From assembly GCF_014648035.1 (NCBI RefSeq), contig NZ_BMQI01000033.1, positions 1 to 53,005 on the forward strand: 53,005 bases of DNA, read 5' to 3'. Origin of the DNA: Shewanella algicola. GTDB lineage: Bacteria > Pseudomonadota > Gammaproteobacteria > Enterobacterales > Shewanellaceae. The notes under the pieces were generated by a model. The model had not been told where the DNA came from and searched no databases. It was given only the letters and a program-made list of their open reading frames with translations. Position 1 is the stretch's first letter, and every line of letters starts with the position of its first letter. Shown in pieces: positions 7,766 to 16,795 of this stretch. A program made the translations under genes and the position numbers.

Positions 7766-10700
7766 TTATGCGGGCAGCCGTCGACCGTAAATGAGTAAGT
7801 AAATCGCCGGTATCACAAATAGCGATAATAGCGGCGCGGTGACCATACCGCCCACCATAGGTGCGGCAATTTTTTGCATCACTTCATTGCCTGTACCGCT
7901 GCCCCACATGATGGGTAATAGGCCAAAAAAGATGGTGGCAACGGTCATGGCTTTAGGGCGAATACGCATTACCGCACCTTCGATAAGCGCAGCCGTTAAG
8001 TCAGCCTTAGTTTGATAACGGTCTTCTCGCTTGTAAGCGGCAATACTGTTGTTGAGGTACACCTGCATCACCACCCCAAACTCAGCGGCCACACCAGCAA
8101 GGGCTATCATGCCAACCGATACCGCCACTGAAAAATTAAACTCGAGCGAGTAAAGTAACCATGCACTGCCCACCAGTGAAAACGGCAAACTGAGCATAAT
8201 CACCAGAGCCTGAATTGTTGAGTTAAAGGTCATCATCAACAAGATAAAAATCACCGCAATCATAAGCGGGATCACCAGTGTCATTTTAGCTTCAACCCGC
8301 TGCATGTATTCATATTGACCGGCAAAGCTGTAGCTGTAACGTGCAGGCAAGCTAATGTGCTCATCAAGTGCGGTTTGTGCCTGGGCAATATACTCACCAA
8401 TGGAGATATCTGTTAAGTCGACAAACACCCATGAAATAAGGCGGCCATTCTCACTGGCAAGCATTGGTGCGCCGTCGCTAATGGTCAGTTCAGCTAAGTA
8501 ACTTAAGGGTAGGTATTTACCGGTTTTAGTGAGCACGGGTAAGTCTTTTAGTTTTTCAATGTTGTCGCGTAACTCCCTTGGGTAACGAATGTTAATTGGG
8601 TAGCGTTCTTGGCCTTGAATCGACTCGCCTACCGTCATGCCGCCAATGGCAATTTGCACCACATCTTGAATGTCTTTGAGTGTCATGCCGTAACGTGCTG
8701 CATTTTTCAAGTTAGGGGTAATATCAATATAACGTCCACCACTGCTGCGTTGTGCAAACGCCGATAAAGTGCCCGGTAATTGGCTTACCACTGCTTCTAT
8801 TTCACTGCCGATTCGTTGCAATTCCTCAACATTTGAGCCTGATATTTTGATGCCGACCGGGGTTCTAACACCAGTGGATAACATATCTATACGGGTTTTA
8901 ATCGGTTGTACCCAGGCGTTAGTCATGCCAGGAATACGCACCGTTTTTTGCAGCTGCTCGATAATGCTTTCTAAGGTCACGCCTGTGCGCCACTCGCTTG
9001 TGGGTTTAAGCATAATGGTGGTTTCGAGCATAGTTAACGGCGCAGGGTCAGTGGCGGTTTGGGCTCGGCCGACTTTACCAAATACCCGCTTAACTTCAGG
9101 TACGGTTTTAATTAGCCTATCTGTTTGCTGTAAAATCTCCGCCGCCTTGCCCGCACTAACGCCGGGCAATGTGGTTGGCATATACAGCAAGTCACCTTCT
9201 TCTAATGTCGGCATAAATTCAGAACCCATTTTAGTTAATGGGTAATAGGCGCTGAGCAAGGCCACTAATGCCATCATTATGGTGATTTTAGGAGAACGTA
9301 ACACCCATTTTAATAACGGTTGATATAACGCAATCAGAATACGGCTGAGTGGGTTTTTACGCTCGTCGGGGATTTTCCCACGAACAAAGTAACCCATTAA
9401 TACCGGAATTAAAGTGATGGCTAAAATCGCCGATGCGGCCATAGCAAAGGTTTTGGTAAAGGCTAGCGGATGAAACAAGCGCCCCTCTTGTGCTTCTAGT
9501 GCAAACACCGGAGTAAAGCTTAAGGTAATAATTAATAAACTGAAAAACAGTGCAGGGCCGACTTCGACAGAGGCGTCTTTAACTAGCTGCCAGTGTGCTT
9601 CGCCCTCTGGAGCACAGCCGTGTTGTTGGCGGTAATGTTCTAAATGTTTGTGAGTGTTTTCTACCATCACGATAGATGCATCCACAACCGCGCCGATGGC
9701 GATAGCTATACCGCCTAGGCTCATAATGTTGGCATTCACCCCCATAAAATGCATCGCAATAAAGCTGATTAAAATCGAGATGGGTAGGGTGATAATGGCC
9801 ACTAGTGTCGAGCGGGCATGTAATAAAAAGAGTAAACAAATCAGCCCGACAATCAGCATTTCTTCGAGCACTTTATGTTTAAGGTTGTCGACTGAGCGCA
9901 CAATCAGTTCAGAGCGGTCATAAGTGGTCACTAACTCGACTCCGTCTGGCAGGCCATTGCTGATTTGTTCGAGTTTGAGTTTGATATTATTAATGGTTTC
10001 AAGGGCGTTTTCGCCGTAGCGCATCACCACAATGCCGCCGACGACTTCACCTTGACCATCAAGCTCTGCAATACCACGTCTTGCCGCAGGGCCGGTGCGT
10101 AGCTGTGCTACGTCTTTCATTAAAATCGGTGTGCCAGTTTCAGACAAAATACCCAGAGGGATTTCAGCAAAATCAGCAATAGTTTGACGATAACCACTTG
10201 AGGTGATCATGTATTCTGCCTCGGCCATTTCAATGACCGAGCCGCCGGTTGAGCTATTAGAATTGTCGAGAGCATTTTTAATGGTCATTAAATCGATTTG
10301 ATACAAAGCCAATTTGTGCGGGTCGACGACCACCTGATAGGTTTGTTCCATGCCGCCAACGGTCGCGACTTCTGATACGCCTGCGACACTTTGCAGCTCA
10401 AGCTTTAAAAACCAGTCTTGCAGAGAGCGCAATTGCGCTAAATCGTAGTGACCTTTGCGGTCAACGAGTGCGTATTGAAAAATCCAACCGACACCGGAGG
10501 CGTCAGGGCCTAAGCTTGGCGTCACTCCATCGGGCAACTGATCTTGGGTTTGCGAAAGGTATTCAAGCACGCGTGAACGGGCCCAATAAATGTCAGTATC
10601 GTCTTCAAAAATCACATACACAAATGAGTCACCAAACATGGAGAAGCCGCGCACGGTTTTAGCGCCAGGCACGGCCAACATGGCCGACGACAATGGGTAG

Positions 10701-10897
10701 GTTATTTGGTCTTCTACCAGCTGAGGTGCCTGGCCCGGATAGCTGGTTTTAACAATCACTTGTACATCTGATAAATCGGGCAACGCATCTAATGGCGTGG
10801 TGCGCATGGCTTGATAGCCTACCAGTGCAATGATTGCGGTAAGCAGCAACACCATAATGCGGTTTTTAATAGAAGCATTGATAATTTGCGCTAGCAT
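7766..10897 (-). CDS. cusA: Heavy-metal efflux RND pump, CusA/CzcA family (probably Cu/Ag)
   Basis: A 1043-residue inner-membrane proton-driven RND transporter; E. coli CusA has 1047. It shows the family layout of two halves, each with one helix, a large periplasmic loop and a bundle of helices. Proton-relay residues are visible in TM4 (GAVVDASIVMVEN), in the later helix AGVAAEFGVVM and in RPKAMTVA. The RIDMLSTG and KAARYGMT-type blocks are those of the monovalent-metal CusA subgroup rather than CzcA. It expels Cu(I)/Ag(I) from the periplasm or cytoplasm through an adaptor and an outer-membrane channel. It lies 11 bases after the adaptor gene. No channel gene is nearby. The metal is inferred from subfamily resemblance. 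Confidence 0.92.
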   Translation of the reverse strand: MLAQIINASIKNRIMVLLLTAIIALVGYQAMRTTPLDALPDLSDVQVIVKTSYPGQAPQLVEDQITYPLSSAMLAVPGAKTVRGFSMFGDSFVYVIFEDDTDIYWARSRVLEYLSQTQDQLPDGVTPSLGPDASGVGWIFQYALVDRKGHYDLAQLRSLQDWFLKLELQSVAGVSEVATVGGMEQTYQVVVDPHKLALYQIDLMTIKNALDNSNSSTGGSVIEMAEAEYMITSSGYRQTIADFAEIPLGILSETGTPILMKDVAQLRTGPAARRGIAELDGQGEVVGGIVVMRYGENALETINNIKLKLEQISNGLPDGVELVTTYDRSELIVRSVDNLKHKVLEEMLIVGLICLLFLLHARSTLVAIITLPISILISFIAMHFMGVNANIMSLGGIAIAIGAVVDASIVMVENTHKHLEHYRQQHGCAPEGEAHWQLVKDASVEVGPALFFSLLIITLSFTPVFALEAQEGRLFHPLAFTKTFAMAASAILAITLIPVLMGYFVRGKIPDERKNPLSRILIALYQPLLKWVLRSPKITIMMALVALLSAYYPLTKMGSEFMPTLEEGDLLYMPTTLPGVSAGKAAEILQQTDRLIKTVPEVKRVFGKVGRAQTATDPAPLTMLETTIMLKPTSEWRTGVTLESIIEQLQKTVRIPGMTNAWVQPIKTRIDMLSTGVRTPVGIKISGSNVEELQRIGSEIEAVVSQLPGTLSAFAQRSSGGRYIDITPNLKNAARYGMTLKDIQDVVQIAIGGMTVGESIQGQERYPINIRYPRELRDNIEKLKDLPVLTKTGKYLPLSYLAELTISDGAPMLASENGRLISWVFVDLTDISIGEYIAQAQTALDEHISLPARYSYSFAGQYEYMQRVEAKMTLVIPLMIAVIFILLMMTFNSTIQALVIMLSLPFSLVGSAWLLYSLEFNFSVAVSVGMIALAGVAAEFGVVMQVYLNNSIAAYKREDRYQTKADLTAALIEGAVMRIRPKAMTVATIFFGLLPIMWGSGTGNEVMQKIAAPMVGGMVTAPLLSLFVIPAIYLLIYGRRLPA

Positions 10898-10908
10898 AAC
10901 AAGGCTCC

Positions 10909-12519
10909 TTAGTGTTGATGAACGTCAGTTTTGGTTTGAGTGCCAGCACTGCTTATGCGTTGCAAGCTGCCTTGAATGCTGGCTTCTGAATCAAGTAAAA
11001 ACTGCCCAGACACGACCACTTTGTCGTGCTCGTTTAAGCCCTGGAGGATCTCAGCTTTTCCTTGAGCCATCATGCCCACTTTTACTGGTACTGATGCAAA
11101 GCTAGTGTCGCTGCGCTGTACCACAACGCGGTTTTCTCTGCCGGTTAAAATCAACGCCTCGGTAGGAACTGTCAATACATTCTGTTTTGGTTGCCCGTAC
11201 AAGGTGACATCTACTAAGGTGCCGGGCCTCAGTTTTTCTTGCATGTTGTTTAATTGAATCCTGACTCGCATAGCGCGGGTGACAGGGTCTAGCTCTGGAT
11301 AGATATAATCAATGTTTGAGTCGATATCAAACAGGCCTTGTGCCGCTGCACTGACACTGACTTGTCGCCCTTCTGTTAGCCAACTTTGTTCGTTTTCAAA
11401 TACGTCTGCAATGACCCATACGCTGTCTAAATTGACTATTTCAAATAAGGTATCACCCGGTTGAATGTACATACCATGACGTATGGTTAATTCACTAATA
11501 AAGCCACTTTGCGGCGCATAAAACGGCACGCGATAAATGGTTTCTCCGGTTTTTTCTAGACGATTGATCACCGCGTTGTCGACGCCTAATAATTCTAGAC
11601 GCTTACGGGCTTTGCTTAATAATACGCTGCCACGTTGTTTATCTTGTTTAAGGTAATCGAGTGCTTGGGAGTAATCGTCTTGAGCGTTGACCAGTTCAGG
11701 CGAATACAGCTCGTACAATAACTGACCTTTTTTGACTTGCTGACCCACATTATGGACCATTAAGGTTTCAATCCAGCCGGTGGCACGAGTGTGCACATGG
11801 CCTATGGTATTTTCGTTATATTGCACAGTGCCAATGGTGTTCACTTGACGTGATAAACTGTCCTTTGTCACCACATGGCTGCGCATCCCTAACGCTTGTT
11901 GCATACCACCAGAAACCCCAACGACCACTTCTTGTGCGGCATCAGCGACGGTCACTTTTTCTAAGTTCATCCCACAAATAGGACAGCTGCCAGGCGTATC
12001 TGACACCACATGTGGGTGCATTGGACAGATGTATTTGCTTGTATCATTACGACCGGTTTTGGCTGTCGAAAGCACCTTTTTAGTCGGTTTGAGCGAGCTA
12101 ATGGGTTGCTCAAATACTTTTTTAGCAGCTGGCGTCATGTGGTTATGATCCATTGCCGGTTCTGCATTGGTGTCTTTTTCTATTAAAAACATGCCGCATT
12201 TGGGACAGCTGCCCGGCTCATGGCTGGTGACCTCAGGATGCATGGGGCAGTAGTAGTCATGTTGATGTTGTTTATGGTTTTGAGTTGTTTCGTCAGTATG
12301 TGATGTTGTCGCATCGGTTTCTTTTGCGATTAAAAACATGCCGCATTTAGGACAGCTACCCGGCTCATGGCTGGTGACCTCTGGGTGCATAGGGCAGTAG
12401 TAACTGCTTTGGTGTTGCCCATGAGTGCTAGGCTCAGTGGCAGCAAAAGCAGGAAAAAGAGTCGTGCAACCTAAAAGGCTTACGCTAGTAAATAGCACAA
12501 TATAAAAAGCGTGTTTCAT
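10909..12519 (-). CDS. cusB: CusB-like periplasmic adaptor with three heavy-metal-binding domains
   Basis: A 536-residue membrane-fusion protein. After an N-terminal signal (possible lipobox LLGC, alternatively cleavage near FAFAA) there are three copies of the small heavy-metal-binding module YxCPMHPxVxSxxPGSCPxCGM at about residues 40-64, 89-113 and 163-187, joined by His/Thr-rich linkers. From about residue 195 it has the HlyD-type adaptor domains (ATGWIETL, beta-barrel GQLLYELYSPELV, alpha-hairpin, PGDTLFEIVNL, RPGTLVDVTLYG). It would bridge the RND pump and an outer-membrane channel and deliver metal. Copies 1 and 2 are nearly identical in DNA and look recently duplicated. The His-rich C-terminus (TDVHQH) is another possible metal site. 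Confidence 0.92.
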   Translation of the reverse strand: MKHAFYIVLFTSVSLLGCTTLFPAFAATEPSTHGQHQSSYYCPMHPEVTSHEPGSCPKCGMFLIAKETDATTSHTDETTQNHKQHQHDYYCPMHPEVTSHEPGSCPKCGMFLIEKDTNAEPAMDHNHMTPAAKKVFEQPISSLKPTKKVLSTAKTGRNDTSKYICPMHPHVVSDTPGSCPICGMNLEKVTVADAAQEVVVGVSGGMQQALGMRSHVVTKDSLSRQVNTIGTVQYNENTIGHVHTRATGWIETLMVHNVGQQVKKGQLLYELYSPELVNAQDDYSQALDYLKQDKQRGSVLLSKARKRLELLGVDNAVINRLEKTGETIYRVPFYAPQSGFISELTIRHGMYIQPGDTLFEIVNLDSVWVIADVFENEQSWLTEGRQVSVSAAAQGLFDIDSNIDYIYPELDPVTRAMRVRIQLNNMQEKLRPGTLVDVTLYGQPKQNVLTVPTEALILTGRENRVVVQRSDTSFASVPVKVGMMAQGKAEILQGLNEHDKVVVSGQFLLDSEASIQGSLQRISSAGTQTKTDVHQH

Positions 12520-12626
12520 ATCAACCTCTAATCATGGGTAAACGCGCGGTGCAATCAGTAAAGTGCACTGTGAATACGCGAGGTAAACCACGAAAAATCG
12601 TCTAAAAATACAAGTCGAATTAATGC

Positions 12627-12646
12627 AGCCGGTATTATTGCCGGCT
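12627..12646 (-). other. Small hairpin between the Cys-rich protein gene and cusB
   Basis: AGCCGG and CCGGCT pair across an 8-base loop in the 140-base gap between the two minus-strand genes. There is no T tract, so it may be an RNA processing or stability element rather than a terminator. Weak evidence. Confidence 0.35.
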
Positions 12647-12659
12647 TAAATGTGAGGAA

Positions 12660-13058
12660 TTAAACGATAGGAGGGCGGAACGCAGGGGTCCCGTCAATAG
12701 AGATTAATTCTTCTATAGGCAATATGATGGCTGATTCAACAGGGGCTGGGCTGACACTCATATCAGTCGAAAACACGGTGCCGGTAAAGCTTATCGTAAA
12801 GCAGTGGCTGCAATCACTTCCGCATGCCCCGGCATTATCACAACAATGGCTTTCTTGGATATCATGCTCTTGCATCATCATGCTATGGCAATCGGTGCCA
12901 TTTTGCATGTTGCTTGTAGTTGAGGTGTTAGTGGTGTGGTGGGGCATTGGCATGTCATTAGGCGCTATCATCGTATAGCCATTAGCTAACACACCTTGTC
13001 CCAATAAGGATAACAAAGTGCAAATAGCAATAAGATAATGGCGAATGGATTTACGCAT
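12660..13058 (-). CDS. Exported Cys/His/Met-rich protein of the copper-efflux locus
   Basis: A 132-residue protein with a signal peptide (about residues 1-25, cleavage near VLA-NG). The mature region carries dense soft-metal ligands: MPMPHH, CHSMMMQEH, SHCCDNAGACGSDCSHC. Eight or so Met/His and seven Cys in about 50 residues suggest Cu(I) or Ag(I) binding in the periplasm. The C-terminal third is hydrophobic and Pro-containing. It is the first gene of the minus-strand unit leading into cusB-cusA, so I infer a periplasmic metal-sequestering or sensing accessory. I do not recognise a named family. Confidence 0.8.
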   Translation of the reverse strand: MRKSIRHYLIAICTLLSLLGQGVLANGYTMIAPNDMPMPHHTTNTSTTSNMQNGTDCHSMMMQEHDIQESHCCDNAGACGSDCSHCFTISFTGTVFSTDMSVSPAPVESAIILPIEELISIDGTPAFRPPIV

Positions 13059-13124
13059 AACATCCTAAAAAGTGAACCAATAAAAACAATCTAACACAAT
13101 ATAAATGTATAGCAGGTGGCAAAC

Positions 13125-13174
13125 AATGCGCCAACACGCATTTTTAGCCTTTATCTAGGGCTTGTTGGCTCTAG
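13125..13174. other. Two inverted repeats in the 353-base cusBA/cymA intergenic region
   Basis: The gap 13059-13412 separates two divergent units. It holds AATGCG-N6-CGCATT (13125-13142) and a 7-bp stem-loop CTAGGGC-TTGTTG-GCTCTAG (13155-13174), both 65-115 bases upstream of the Cys-rich protein start. They could be operator or leader structures. No CueR, CRP or FNR consensus match was found in the gap, and the cymA promoter is not evident. Confidence 0.35.
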
Positions 13175-13412
13175 GTCGTTATCTTTTGAGCGAGATAATA
13201 GTGTTTAATTAGACCTTGTTAAGAGTAAGGGTAATTTAAGACTTTGTTTGTTTTTAGTCTGATACCATGTCGCAGACACGATCTAGTTCGCATTTTAGAT
13301 AATTTTTGATAAGGAATCATAAAAATAGCGACTAGAATCAATTTTCTAATTTTAAAAAATCCTAAACTACACATACAAATATTAGAAATCTAGTTTTAAT
13401 GGAGATTGAACA

Positions 13413-13976
13413 ATGAACTGGCGTGCACTTTTTAAACCAAGCGCGAAATACTCGATTATTGCACTTATTGTGGTTGGTGTAATTGTGGGTGTCGTAGGCT
13501 ACTTCGCAACACAGCAAACATTACATGCAACAAGTAGCGATGCTTTTTGTATGACATGTCACCGCGATCACTCGTTAAGAGATGAAGTCATGGCGTCAGC
13601 TCACGGTGGCGGTAAAGCCGGTGTGACTGTCCAATGTCAAGATTGTCACTTACCTCACGGCCCTGTTGATTATTTGATTAAGAAAATCATCGTGTCTAAA
13701 GACTTAATTGGCTTAATGACTATCGATGGCTTTATGACGCAAGAATGGTTAGATGAAAACCGTAAAGAACAAGCTGATTTAGCATTAGAATACTTCCGTA
13801 GTAATGATTCTGCTAACTGTCAGCACTGTCATACACGTATTTACGAAGATCAGCCAGAAACCATGAAGAAAATGGCTGTTAGAATGCACAGCATGAACTT
13901 CAAGAAAGCGCCTGAAGACAGAAAGACTTGTGTAGATTGTCACAAAGGTGTTGCTCACCCTTACCCTAAAAAGTAA
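13413..13976 (+). CDS. cymA: CymA, tetraheme c-type cytochrome menaquinol dehydrogenase (NapC/NirT family)
   Basis: A 187-residue inner-membrane protein with one N-terminal anchor helix (residues 13-32) and a periplasmic domain with four CXXCH heme sites at 46-50, 75-79, 136-140 and 173-177. Length and heme spacing match Shewanella CymA. It oxidises menaquinol and passes electrons to many periplasmic partners: fumarate, nitrate, nitrite and DMSO reductases and the Mtr metal-reducing conduit. GGAG precedes the ATG by 9 bases, and a terminator follows directly, so the gene is monocistronic. The menaquinone genes 6 kb downstream supply its substrate. Confidence 0.96.
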   Translation: MNWRALFKPSAKYSIIALIVVGVIVGVVGYFATQQTLHATSSDAFCMTCHRDHSLRDEVMASAHGGGKAGVTVQCQDCHLPHGPVDYLIKKIIVSKDLIGLMTIDGFMTQEWLDENRKEQADLALEYFRSNDSANCQHCHTRIYEDQPETMKKMAVRMHSMNFKKAPEDRKTCVDCHKGVAHPYPKK

Positions 13977-13995
13977 TAGAGCATCGACTTTAAAG

Positions 13996-14026
13996 AAAAG
14001 CCTCGTTAAATTAACGAGGCTTTTTT
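13996..14026 (+). terminator. Terminator of cymA
   Basis: AAAAGCCTCGTTAA and TTAACGAGGCTTTTTT form a long stem with a T tract, 20 bases after the cymA stop. The A-rich left arm could also terminate the convergent DUF1145 unit. Confidence 0.9.
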
Positions 14027-14044
14027 ATGTCAAAAAATCAATTT

Positions 14045-14341
14045 TCATGTGTTGAGCGGCTGACGCTTAATCTGATCTAAGGCAAATATGCCCCAGAGTA
14101 AAATGGCTGCGTATTTTATGATGGGTTGATGTCTACCTTTAGGGCTCAGGCATACCGCTAAAAGCAATAACAGATGCATTAGTGCAGTAAATGCAGCCAA
14201 AAGAGTCAGTAAGGTGGCAACATCTTGGCTAAACACAAAAGATCCATAGGCGAATAATCCCCACATCGACAACGTGGCTGTTTTACCGACTAATATGAGA
14301 TCATTTCGTGCAGTATCGTGTAATGTCAGATTGCTGAACAT
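14045..14341 (-). CDS. DUF1145 family small membrane protein (YhhL-like)
   Basis: A 98-residue protein with about three hydrophobic segments. An open frame runs further upstream into rsmD, but the ATG at 14341 stands two bases after the rsmD stop and gives the family length (YhhL has 89). The rsmD-DUF1145 order is the same as rsmD-yhhL in E. coli, which supports the call. No biochemical role is known for the family; it probably sits in the inner membrane. Confidence 0.85.
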   Translation of the reverse strand: MFSNLTLHDTARNDLILVGKTATLSMWGLFAYGSFVFSQDVATLLTLLAAFTALMHLLLLLAVCLSPKGRHQPIIKYAAILLWGIFALDQIKRQPLNT

Positions 14342-14343
14342 AA

Positions 14344-14937
14344 TTACTGCGCCGATGTGATAGTCGTTTGATATTGATAAAGTCGGTAAATCACCTGGCC
14401 GGCCTGTTTCTCTTTCAATGGAACCCAAGAAGCGGGGACGGATAAGGTCGTGATTTCAGACTCGGTTTCAACGTAAATTAAGGCGTTATTGTTGAGCCAT
14501 TGTTGAGCCATTAATAACTCAATAGCTTTGGTTGCGAGCTCTTTGCGAAATGGAGGGTCAATAAACACAATGTCGAACCCATTTTGAGTGCCTTTTGCCA
14601 GCACTTGCAAGCTGTCGCCATTAATCACTTCGGCATTTTGACATTGCAGAGTAGCAAGGTTTTTTTTTAACTGATTCGCCGCGTTTTTTTGCAGCTCAAT
14701 CATGGTGGCAAACTCGGCATAACGCGATAAGGTTTCAAGTGACAAGGCGCCACTGCCGGCAAAGCAGTCGAGTACTCGAGCACCACGAATATCACTGGCA
14801 ATCCAGTTAAATAAGGTCTCGCGAACACGGTCGGTTGTCGGGCGTAAACCTTCTAAATCATGAATAGGCAACTTACGTGAGCGCCATTGACCTGAAATAA
14901 TTCGCACCTGACCGCTGCTGGTGTTTTTTTTAGCCAT
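14344..14937 (-). CDS. rsmD: 16S rRNA (guanine(966)-N2)-methyltransferase RsmD
   Basis: A 197-residue SAM-dependent methyltransferase that methylates G966 of 16S rRNA in the assembled 30S subunit. Visible are the RIISGQWRSRKLP start, LRPTTDRVRETLFNW, the SAM-binding VLDCFAGSGALSLE and the catalytic-type FDIVFIDPPF motif (DPPF). The ATG at 14937 (MAKKNT) was chosen over an upstream one because GAGG lies 5 bases before it. It is divergent from ftsY, as in E. coli. Confidence 0.96.
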   Translation of the reverse strand: MAKKNTSSGQVRIISGQWRSRKLPIHDLEGLRPTTDRVRETLFNWIASDIRGARVLDCFAGSGALSLETLSRYAEFATMIELQKNAANQLKKNLATLQCQNAEVINGDSLQVLAKGTQNGFDIVFIDPPFRKELATKAIELLMAQQWLNNNALIYVETESEITTLSVPASWVPLKEKQAGQVIYRLYQYQTTITSAQ

Positions 14938-15118
14938 CTCACCCTCGTGATTTTGCCTGAACAAAGAAAAAAGAAAGTGGTAGACTATGCCACAATCTGA
15001 ACCGTCGTTATTTTATATCAAACTGGTGATTAAATGTGAGTATTCATCATTTTACTGCACAGAGATGCAACAAACGGCTTCAACCGAATTTTTAAACCTA
15101 TAAATATTGGTAACAAAC

Positions 15119-16792
15119 ATGGCAAAGAAAGGTTTTTTTTCCTGGTTTCGTAAAGATAAGCCCGCCCCTGAAGTTGAAGAACAGCAACAAACTGATGCAG
15201 AGGTTTCGCATGATGTTGCCACCGACACTGCAGAGCAAACTCAACAAGCTGAGCTGCAAAAGCAAGCGACAGAAGCGGCTCGTGTTGAGGCTGTCGAAAT
15301 TGAAAAGCAGCAGCTTGAACAACAACGCATTGAGAATGAGCTCGCAGAACAAGCGCGACTTGACGCTCAGCGTATGGCCGCCGAAGCAGAGGCATTAGCC
15401 GCCGAGAAACTCGCTGCAGAACAGTTAGCTGCGCAACAAGAAGCCGAGCGCCAAGAACAACAACGTATTGAGAATGAACGTGCAGAGCAAGCGCGTGTTG
15501 AAGCAGAACGCCTTGCGGCTGAAAAGTTCGCCGCCGAACAAGAAGCTGCCCGTGTCGAAGCGGAACGGTTAGAACAGTTACGTATTGAGAATGAACGTGC
15601 AGAGCAAGCTCGCCTTGAAGCAGATCGCATAGCGGCTGAAACAGCAGCATTAGCAGCTGAAAAACTTGCCGCAGAGCAATTGGCCGCTCAAGAGTTGGCC
15701 GAGCAACAGGCAGCAGAAGAAGCACGCCTAGAGCAAGCACGCCTTGAAGCCGAAGCGATTGCCGAAGAGGCTTTGGCCGCTGAAAAGTTGGCCCTCGAAC
15801 AAGCGCCCATTGAGTCCATTGAACTCGAACTGCAAGATGAGCCGCAAGAAAAGCCTAAAAAAGAAGGCATGTTTGCCCGCTTAAAACGCGGCTTAATGCG
15901 CACCAGTGAAAATATCGGTTCTGGTTTTATTGGCTTATTCAGTGGTAAAAAAATTGATGATGACTTATTTGAAGAACTAGAAGAGCAATTATTGATTGCC
16001 GATGTGGGCGTAGAGACTACCACTAAATTAATTAAAAGTTTAACTGAACATGCATCTCGTAAACAGCTTAAAAATGCAGAAGCTCTATACGATTTAATGC
16101 GCGACGAAATGCAAAAAATGCTTGAACCAGTTGCCATCCCTTTAGTACCTGACAATGCCGACGGCCCGTTTGTTATTTTAATGGTTGGCGTGAATGGCGT
16201 AGGTAAAACCACCACGATTGGTAAGCTAGCAAAGCAGTATCAAAATCAAGGTAAATCTGTCATGTTAGCGGCAGGTGACACCTTCCGCGCAGCGGCGGTT
16301 GAACAGCTCCAGGTTTGGGGGCAACGCAATAATATCCCTGTGGTAGCTCAGCATACTGGCGCCGATAGCGCATCGGTATTATTTGACGCTTTACAAGCTG
16401 CTAAAGCACGTAAAGTGGATGTGTTAATTGCCGATACTGCCGGGCGTTTGCAAAACAAAAGCCACTTAATGGAAGAGCTTAAAAAAGTGGTGCGAGTGAT
16501 GAAAAAGCTCGACCCGAATACGCCTCATGAAGTGATGCTAACCTTAGATGCAAGTACAGGCCAAAATGCCATTAGCCAGGCGCAATTATTCCAAGAGGCC
16601 GTTGGCGTGACAGGGTTAACCATCAGCAAGCTAGATGGCACAGCCAAAGGCGGGGTGATATTTGCCATTGCCGACAAGTTTAATATCCCTATTCGCCACA
16701 TTGGCGTAGGTGAACAAATAGATGACTTACGCACCTTTAATGCGAATGATTTTATTGAAGCGTTATTCAGTCAGGAAAAAACGGACCAATAA
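15119..16792 (+). CDS. ftsY: Signal recognition particle receptor FtsY
   Basis: A 557-residue SRP receptor GTPase that docks the SRP-ribosome complex at the SecYEG translocon. The first ~235 residues form a very long Ala/Glu/Gln-rich A domain with near-repeats of the type [19 protein letters not shown], likely helical and acidic. The N domain starts near [12 protein letters not shown]. The G domain has [10 protein letters not shown] (G1), [16 protein letters not shown] and [14 protein letters not shown] motifs (here [10 protein letters not shown]). E. coli FtsY has 497 residues; the excess lies in the A domain. I start at MAKKG, four codons inside the open frame, as in other FtsY proteins. 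Heads ftsY-ftsE-ftsX. Confidence 0.97.
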   Translation: MAKKGFFSWFRKDKPAPEVEEQQQTDAEVSHDVATDTAEQTQQAELQKQATEAARVEAVEIEKQQLEQQRIENELAEQARLDAQRMAAEAEALAAEKLAAEQLAAQQEAERQEQQRIENERAEQARVEAERLAAEKFAAEQEAARVEAERLEQLRIENERAEQARLEADRIAAETAALAAEKLAAEQLAAQELAEQQAAEEARLEQARLEAEAIAEEALAAEKLALEQAPIESIELELQDEPQEKPKKEGMFARLKRGLMRTSENIGSGFIGLFSGKKIDDDLFEELEEQLLIADVGVETTTKLIKSLTEHASRKQLKNAEALYDLMRDEMQKMLEPVAIPLVPDNADGPFVILMVGVNGVGKTTTIGKLAKQYQNQGKSVMLAAGDTFRAAAVEQLQVWGQRNNIPVVAQHTGADSASVLFDALQAAKARKVDVLIADTAGRLQNKSHLMEELKKVVRVMKKLDPNTPHEVMLTLDASTGQNAISQAQLFQEAVGVTGLTISKLDGTAKGGVIFAIADKFNIPIRHIGVGEQIDDLRTFNANDFIEALFSQEKTDQ

Positions 16793-16795
16793 TTT

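Noticed and set aside
8769..9245. 158-codon plus-strand open frame inside cusA
   Set aside because: Antisense shadow of a well-conserved RND gene, with Ser/Leu-rich sequence and no Shine-Dalgarno.
7766..12519. Zinc/cobalt/cadmium (Czc) identity of the RND pump
   Set aside because: The RIDMLSTG-type block and the CPMHP metal-binding domains of the adaptor fit the monovalent Cu/Ag group better, though substrate is not proven.
13303..13325. Quasi-palindrome TTTTTGATAAGGAATCATAA before cymA as a CRP or FNR site
   Set aside because: The half-sites TGA and TCA are 7 bases apart instead of 6 for CRP, and TTGAT-N4-ATCAA for FNR is out by one; symmetry is poor.
15030..15740. 236-codon open frame on the minus strand opposite ftsY
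   Set aside because: It mirrors the Ala/Glu/Gln repeat region; the translation is low-complexity Leu/Gln/Arg with no start signal or domain, and ftsY is certain.
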